DNA of 64,000 bases, from assembly GCA_963922205.1 (NCBI GenBank), contig CAWUHX010000323.1, forward strand, positions 186,001 through 250,000, in the 5' to 3' direction. Of the stretch, positions 60,301-64,000 are shown in pieces; positions within the stretch are counted from its first letter, which is position 1, and each line of letters starts with the position of its first letter. Below the pieces are notes generated by a model that worked only from the letters and a program-made list of their open reading frames with translations, was not told the origin of the DNA and did not search any database. This stretch comes from Romanomermis culicivorax (taxonomy: Eukaryota; Nematoda; Enoplea; Mermithida; Mermithidae). The translations under genes and the position numbers were made by a program.

Positions 60301-63224
60301 AAATTTTCAAATTTTTATGAAAAATTTTCGAATTTTTTTAGACATTTTGTCTTTTTACACTCGCAAATCTTGTTTTTCAAATTACCTCGAAATATTCGTC
60401 CATTATTTTCATGAAAAAATATATTCTAAATTCCAGCCGTCGCTAAAAGTGATAACGAAGAATCGCGTCAAACCAGCGATCAAGACCAAGAATCGTTGGA
60501 CCGCGGTTATACGTCCGATACGGAATTGTATTCGTCGCAAATGCAACAGCAACAACAAAACCTCAATGTTCAAAAATCTATGGCGCGGGATTCGCGCGCC
60601 AGCAGCAACGAATGGTTGTACGTTGTGGGCGGCGGCACGGCGACGACGACGAGCAACGTTCCGACCGGCGGCGACGCCATCGAAGTCGAAAATTCGGCGA
60701 CAATCGTTACCGAACAATCGCGACAAAAAAGTAGACCCCGCGTTCAAGATCCGGCCGCTTTTTTGAAATGTTGCGATACGCTGGCTTTTTTGATTAGGGA
60801 CGCGGCTGATCATGTGACTTTGGAGAATATAGAGTTGCTGATAAGGTATTTTGATCATGTGATTCGCGATGGTATGGCCTACATTTTTTGAAATTATTGC
60901 ACTTGATAGTGTACAGGTGTCTAGGCAGTTCAACACCAATTTTTCTGAGCTGTCTACTATTTTTTACACCAAACTTCGCAAAAATGCACCCAGTGATGTT
61001 AATTCTATTCAAATCAGGTGCATTGTTAGTTTCGCAGTTCAAAAGTTTAAGTTATGATATGGTGTAAAATTGGCTTTTCCGGGTACCAGTCATTGTTTTT
61101 CTTCAACAACTGACCCTATTTGTAGAGAAAATTTTCATAATGTGGAAAAAATTTAGGGTCTCTCTACAAATGAGAAAACAATTTTTGTGACTCTTGACGG
61201 AACTTTTTCAATTAAAAATTTGGATTTATGAATCAGAAAAAGAATGAAGGTTTGTCGCAACATGTATTTGCTAAATTTTGAATAACGCAAAATGAATAAA
61301 TTGTGAAAAATGTTGCATTTTTGCACAATTTTTTGTATTTTCAACTTTTTGTTTTTTGTAGCTTTTCAACAATTTTTCAACAACAACAAACAGAAACGAA
61401 ACAAAAGTTTAAAAAAATTGCAAAAGTCTCTGCACACAGCGCAAAAAAATTTTCCGCTTGTTGGCAATATTTTTCACGGTCACAAATGTAGAAAGAAGGT
61501 CGGGAAAAAACAGTAGTTCCTGTTGATCAGCTTGTTTTATAATTGTTTTTTACAAAAATTCTCATATCTTATCGACTCGTCTAACGATAAACACTACCAA
61601 GGAGAAAATTTTCGGTTTTATCAGTTCCGAGTCCTTGAAAATTTGTATAACGTTAATTTTTAAAATGTTGACCTTGCCGAGTTTTCTTAAACATTTTTGT
61701 CCTCCAGTTTTTGTAGAAATTAACTTTGTCATACAATACGATTTTTCATTTTATTGTCTCTGAGCTTTTGAAAATATATACCAAATAGATTTCCAGAATT
61801 GCAGAGATATTGATTTTTTGACAAAATCCTGAAAGTTTGAGTCTTATAAGAGGGAATATCGTCTAGGAAAGGGATATTATCCTCATGGTTTTTGAAAATC
61901 CACGTGCGTGAATTTTTAAAATTATTTAAATAAATTGATTTTGAGAAAATTCTACAGTCCTGATCACCATACATGTGACGGGACCCTGAGGTCTCGGGGG
62001 GTCACTAATTCCCAAAATTTTAGGAGGAGGGGTCTCTGAAGGAAAAAAATTTGATTTTTTCACCAAAAAGATTCGAAAACGCTTAAAAAAATAGTAAGTT
62101 TTGTCTAAAAAAACTAAAAAATGTATTCATGCATGGTGCGGAGCGCCGAGAAAATTGACATATTCGACCATTTTTTGTTCAAAAATTGACATTTTTCATC
62201 AAAAAATTAGCATTTTTCATCTTTTCAAATCAAAAGTATGGGGCTCTACTACCATATGGCTAGCGATAGGATTTAAAAATCCTGGAAATGGGTCGCCCAA
62301 TGGCTAGCCATATGGCCGGCGACTTTCGGGGAGGAAGAGGTTCCTATAGCACTCCCCCTTCAATTACATGTATGCTGATTACTCATGCAAATAATAAATT
62401 TGGGAAGAAAAAAATCTTCGGTTTTGTAGATTAAATGCACTTCAAAACGGTATCATGTGAATTTTTTTATTCCCGTTAAAAATGTATTCATGGCACGCAG
62501 CGTTGAGAAAATTGACATTTTTGACCATTTTTTGTTCAAAAATTGACATTTTTCATCAAAAAATTGAAATTTTCCGGTATTTTTCTAACCAAAAGCGTGG
62601 GCATGGCTACATCAACCTACAGGATTTGTCTCTCTGTAGGGGGAATCGCCTAATGGCTAGCCATATGGCCGACGATTTTTGGGAGGGGGAGGGGTTCCAA
62701 TAACACTTCGCCCCCTGTGATATCAATACCAAAAAAATCTGTGATGTGAATTTCAGTATTCTCAACATCTTTATTTTATAGCTTTTGATTGTTCTTTTAG
62801 CAAGAAATTTTGACGGGAATTTAGTGTTCCATTTATTTAACGTGAATTTTCAAATTTCAGATGTTTGAAAACTTTCGTCGACGCCAGCGTCGGTGTTGGC
62901 GCTTTACGCGATTCGCCGTCGACCAATGACGCGACAAGCAGTCGGTCGTCGAAAAAATCACGCGAGAAAAAACGTTCGACGTTGAACGAAGAATCGACGG
63001 ACGCGGCGGCAGCAGCTAGCGGTTCGACGAACGCGACCAGCAACGACGAACGCAAAGCCGTCCACGATTCGTTGGAAGAAGCGGCTTTATTATTGGTCGA
63101 TTTGTGCCACGTTTTACATACGAAAGCGGCTCGGGTTTTCGGATTGGCGGAACAAAATCCAACGCCGGACGAAGCAGAAAAAATCACTTACGTTTGGGTT
63201 ACTTGCTGGAGGAGTGTTCTTCAG
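42336..63224 (+). CDS. GBF1: Golgi-specific brefeldin A-resistance guanine nucleotide exchange factor 1, 15 exons, 3' end outside the window
   Basis: Exons: 42336-42575, 43551-43724, 44518-45214, 50741-51157, 51222-51563, 52101-52459, 52700-52966, 53318-53541, 53818-54181, 54266-54497, 56045-56425, 57762-57924, 57992-58203, 60437-60845, 62861-63224. All junctions are GT-AG and in phase; together they give 1615 codons of an expected 1850 or so. The protein loads GTP onto Arf at the early Golgi and so recruits COPI coats. In order: the DCB domain from the start ([31 protein letters not shown]), an acidic low-complexity linker in exon 3 (about 255-300), the HUS domain with [15 protein letters not shown] in exon 5, Sec7 in exons 6-9, then HDS regions. 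In exon 14 [10 protein letters not shown] (Thr1383) matches the mitotic/AMPK site of human GBF1. The start is the first ATG of the conserved N-terminus. Intron 3 (45215-50740) and introns 10 and 13-15 hold repeats. The last donor, CAG/GTGAGA at 63225, leads to an exon beyond the window. Confidence 0.96.
43917..44329. repeat. CATACATGTAA-family element in GBF1 intron 2
   Basis: It begins ATACATGTAATC and ends GTAACATGTATG. The interior has the family's blocks in order: C-rich end, CATATGACTA, GGTTGGAAAAATA, AATGTCAATTTTT, a GGCGCTCGGGG palindrome remnant and a G/C-rich far end. Flanking duplications are not clear. Confidence 0.65.
45463..45905. mobile_element. 443-bp CATACATGTAA-family MITE, perfect 8-bp duplication
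   Basis: The best-preserved member. Ends CATACATGTAAC and ATTACATGTATG are flanked by GTTCCGGT on both sides (45455-45462 and 45906-45913). The interior contains CCATATGGCTAGCCAT twice, the TTGACATTTTTCAT/TTTTTTGTTCAAAAATTGACA block and a GGCGCGAAGCGCC palindrome. It lies in GBF1 intron 3. Confidence 0.85.
46228..47825. repeat. CATACATGTAA-family element split by another repeat
   Basis: 46228-46283 is the left end of the family (CATACATGTAACGG...). The rest of the element resumes at about 47476 (AACTTTTCGGGCCAGGGG...) and runs to CACTTCCCC at 47825. The 1.2-kb interruption starts with a GGAGCCGAATGGCTCC palindrome and ends with GGGGCCCAGGCCCC, the mark of the 22924/30337-type family. Confidence 0.6.
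47888..50391. mobile_element. 2.5-kb hAT-like element in GBF1 intron 3
   Basis: Ends CAGGGTTCATACA and TGTATGAACCCTG are perfect inverted repeats of 13 bp. Just inside, AACCTGGAAAACACAGGGAA occurs at both ends, in the same orientation. AAAAAGT flanks both sides (47881-47887 and 50392-50398), one base short of 8. It hosts the 49035-49975 element. No transposase frame is seen. Confidence 0.75.
49035..49975. mobile_element. 941-bp hAT-like MITE, perfect 8-bp duplication
   Basis: Ends CAGTGTTTTTTTGCAC and GTGCAAAAAAAACACTG, with second-tier GCTCGTGCAAAA and GCACCGTGC motifs mirrored at both ends. GTTTATAC flanks it at 49027-49034 and 49976-49983. Two GGCGC palindromes lie inside (about 49197 and 49690). 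The ends resemble those of the 36100-41538 units. Confidence 0.85.
52101..54181 (+). other. GBF1: Sec7 catalytic domain of GBF1 (exons 6-9)
   Basis: Residues about 677-865 form the Sec7 fold, which is the exchange module. It starts [16 protein letters not shown]. The catalytic glutamic finger is Glu775 in FRLPGEA (exon 7), and the second signature is [12 protein letters not shown] (809-820). Met813 is the residue whose change makes mammalian GBF1 resistant to brefeldin A, so the protein is predicted to be drug-sensitive. The domain continues [18 protein letters not shown] in exon 8. No catalytic residue is missing. Confidence 0.9.
54550..55480. other. GBF1 intron 10, left part: nothing recognised
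   Basis: AT-rich intron sequence with many TTTGAAAAT-like words but no clear repeat family or frame. Confidence 0.4.
55489..55906. mobile_element. 418-bp CATACATGTAA-family MITE in GBF1 intron 10
   Basis: Ends CATGCATGTAATT and GTTACATGAATG. Flanks TTGGGAAG (55481-55488) and TTGGTAAG (55907-55914) match at 7 of 8 positions. Orientation is opposite to the 45463 copy. It carries a GGCGCTTCGCGCC palindrome near 55703. Confidence 0.8.
56426..57761. other. GBF1 intron 11: T-rich, one possible short element
   Basis: Mostly T-rich sequence. Between about 56873 and 57108 a GC-richer block begins CATGCACGGCAAG and ends TTGCACGTGTG, which could be a degraded MITE, but no duplication is clear. Confidence 0.35.
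58204..60436. other. GBF1 intron 13: repeat fragments only
   Basis: Two diverged copies of a GTGCACAAA...GTGCTCAGTGC block occur at about 58290-58370 and 59150-59220; a third is in PDK intron 10 at 23395-23480. A CTGCGCAAAGCGCC palindrome lies near 58810. No frame or complete element is seen. Confidence 0.45.
61968..62374. mobile_element. 407-bp CATACATGTAA-family MITE in GBF1 intron 14
   Basis: Ends CATACATGTGACGG and AATTACATGTATG. Flanks CTGATCAC (61960-61967) and CTGATTAC (62375-62382) match at 7 of 8 positions. Same order of internal blocks as the 45463 copy, including a palindrome remnant GGTGCGGAGCGCCGAG. Confidence 0.8.
62470..62715. repeat. Partial CATACATGTAA-family copy
   Basis: Repeats the inner and right part of the element just upstream (AATGTATTCATGGCACGCAGCG, TTGACATTTTTGACC, CCATATGGCC) but lacks both proper ends. 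Confidence 0.6.
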
Positions 63225-64000
63225 GTGAGATTGCATTTTGGGGGAAAATTATTTGAAATTTCTATGCATTTTCCGTCAATTTTCTGTTTTTAAAATGTGA
63301 AGATTTTTCGTACTAGTTACTATTTCGGGTGCATAGCGGGCCATTGAAAGACGCAAAATTCGATTTTTGGCCTAATAGCTTGGAAAAACTTCAAAAATTC
63401 TAGCTTTTATTTTTCAAAAACGTAAAAATATAGATTTCTGACGCGAAAAGTCAAAAAATTGACATTTGTGTCGAAAATTTTTTGCCTACCAGACAGTTTT
63501 TTCGGCCAATGAGACAGAATCCTATGACTAGCCCTTTACGGTCACATCATGGGCAAGTCTTGAGGGTCACCATATGACTAGCGATTTCTGGGATGCATTT
63601 TTATAGCATTTCCCCTAATTCCATGTAATGCAGGCAGCAAAGTGTTTTTAGTTCTGAATTTTTTGAAAAAATTGTTAAAGAGCGAACGCAACAAAAACGA
63701 CGGCATAAAATAGAAATTTGGGTTACAGAGTCTCAAATAAAAACAGAACCACCCAAAATAACATAAAATTAAAGAAATGCAAAAAAAGTTCGAAATTAAA
63801 AAAATATCCGAAAGTTAGATTTGAGGAACAAACAGAAAAAAGAAAAAAATAAAAACGACCATGCATGTACTTGAGGAGCAGGCGCATAGCGATTCCACTA
63901 CTAGAGTCGTTCGACGGTTTCGTTCGTAAATGGTCAAAAAAAGTCAATTTTTTGATGAAAATATCAAAAAGATGAGAAATTATTGCAAAAGCTAGTAATG
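63225..64000. other. Start of GBF1 intron 15 with a decayed MITE
   Basis: After the donor GTGAGA the sequence is non-coding to the edge. 63430-63640 keeps the family's TATGACTAGCC and CCATATGACTAGCGA blocks and a degraded CCATGTAATG end. The next GBF1 exon must lie beyond 64000. Confidence 0.55.

Noticed and set aside
60846-60890. Extension of GBF1 exon 14 to a donor at GATG/GTATGG
   Set aside because: The phase does not match exon 15; the donor at 60846 gives the correct phase and the conserved ELLIR-CLKTF join.

Overview
The window is animal nuclear DNA: AT-rich, with split genes, GT-AG introns and dense transposon remains. Two conserved host genes can be assembled exon by exon, and both fit without a frame break: a mitochondrial pyruvate dehydrogenase kinase (PDK, minus strand, 11 exons, 408 codons, complete) and the Arf guanine-nucleotide exchange factor GBF1 (plus strand, 15 exons, 1615 codons, running off the right edge). 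Short TTTCAG-type splice acceptors and the transposon mix (Ty3/gypsy, Harbinger, hAT-like) would suit a nematode or another small invertebrate. The species cannot be fixed from this sequence alone.

Layout. 1-3297: no recognisable gene. 3298-5570: decayed PIF/Harbinger element with a broken HARBI1-like transposase. 5570-7189: no gene; one GC-richer hairpin-prone patch at 6290-6620. 7190-19627: a DNA element with long inverted arms (7190-7541 and 19299-19627), split by an 11,330-bp LTR retroelement on the minus strand (7938-19267). 19628-22498: intergenic. 22499-33457: PDK. 33458-42335: the gap between the divergent PDK and GBF1 start codons, much of it a head-to-tail array of hAT-like repeats. 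42336-64000: GBF1, with introns swollen by nested repeats.

The retroelement is the most unusual object. It has a 590-bp 3' LTR (TG...CA), a polypurine tract and a GAAT target duplication. Its 5' LTR is cut to 15 bp and gag is missing. After a normal protease-RT-RNase H-integrase frame come a small membrane protein, a short PPPY-containing protein and one very long frame, which starts with a DEDDy-type 3'-5' exonuclease and continues as a proline/arginine-rich protein. One TAA interrupts that long frame exactly where the exonuclease's third-motif tyrosine is expected.

Many introns and gaps hold short nonautonomous elements with 8-bp target duplications, several perfect, that can be read directly and are often nested inside each other. 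A GC-rich palindrome (GGCGC-nnn-GCGCC beside AAAATTTT) recurs in otherwise unrelated repeats. PDK restrains the pyruvate dehydrogenase complex in mitochondria and GBF1 activates Arf at the early Golgi. Nothing suggests they work together beyond being neighbours.
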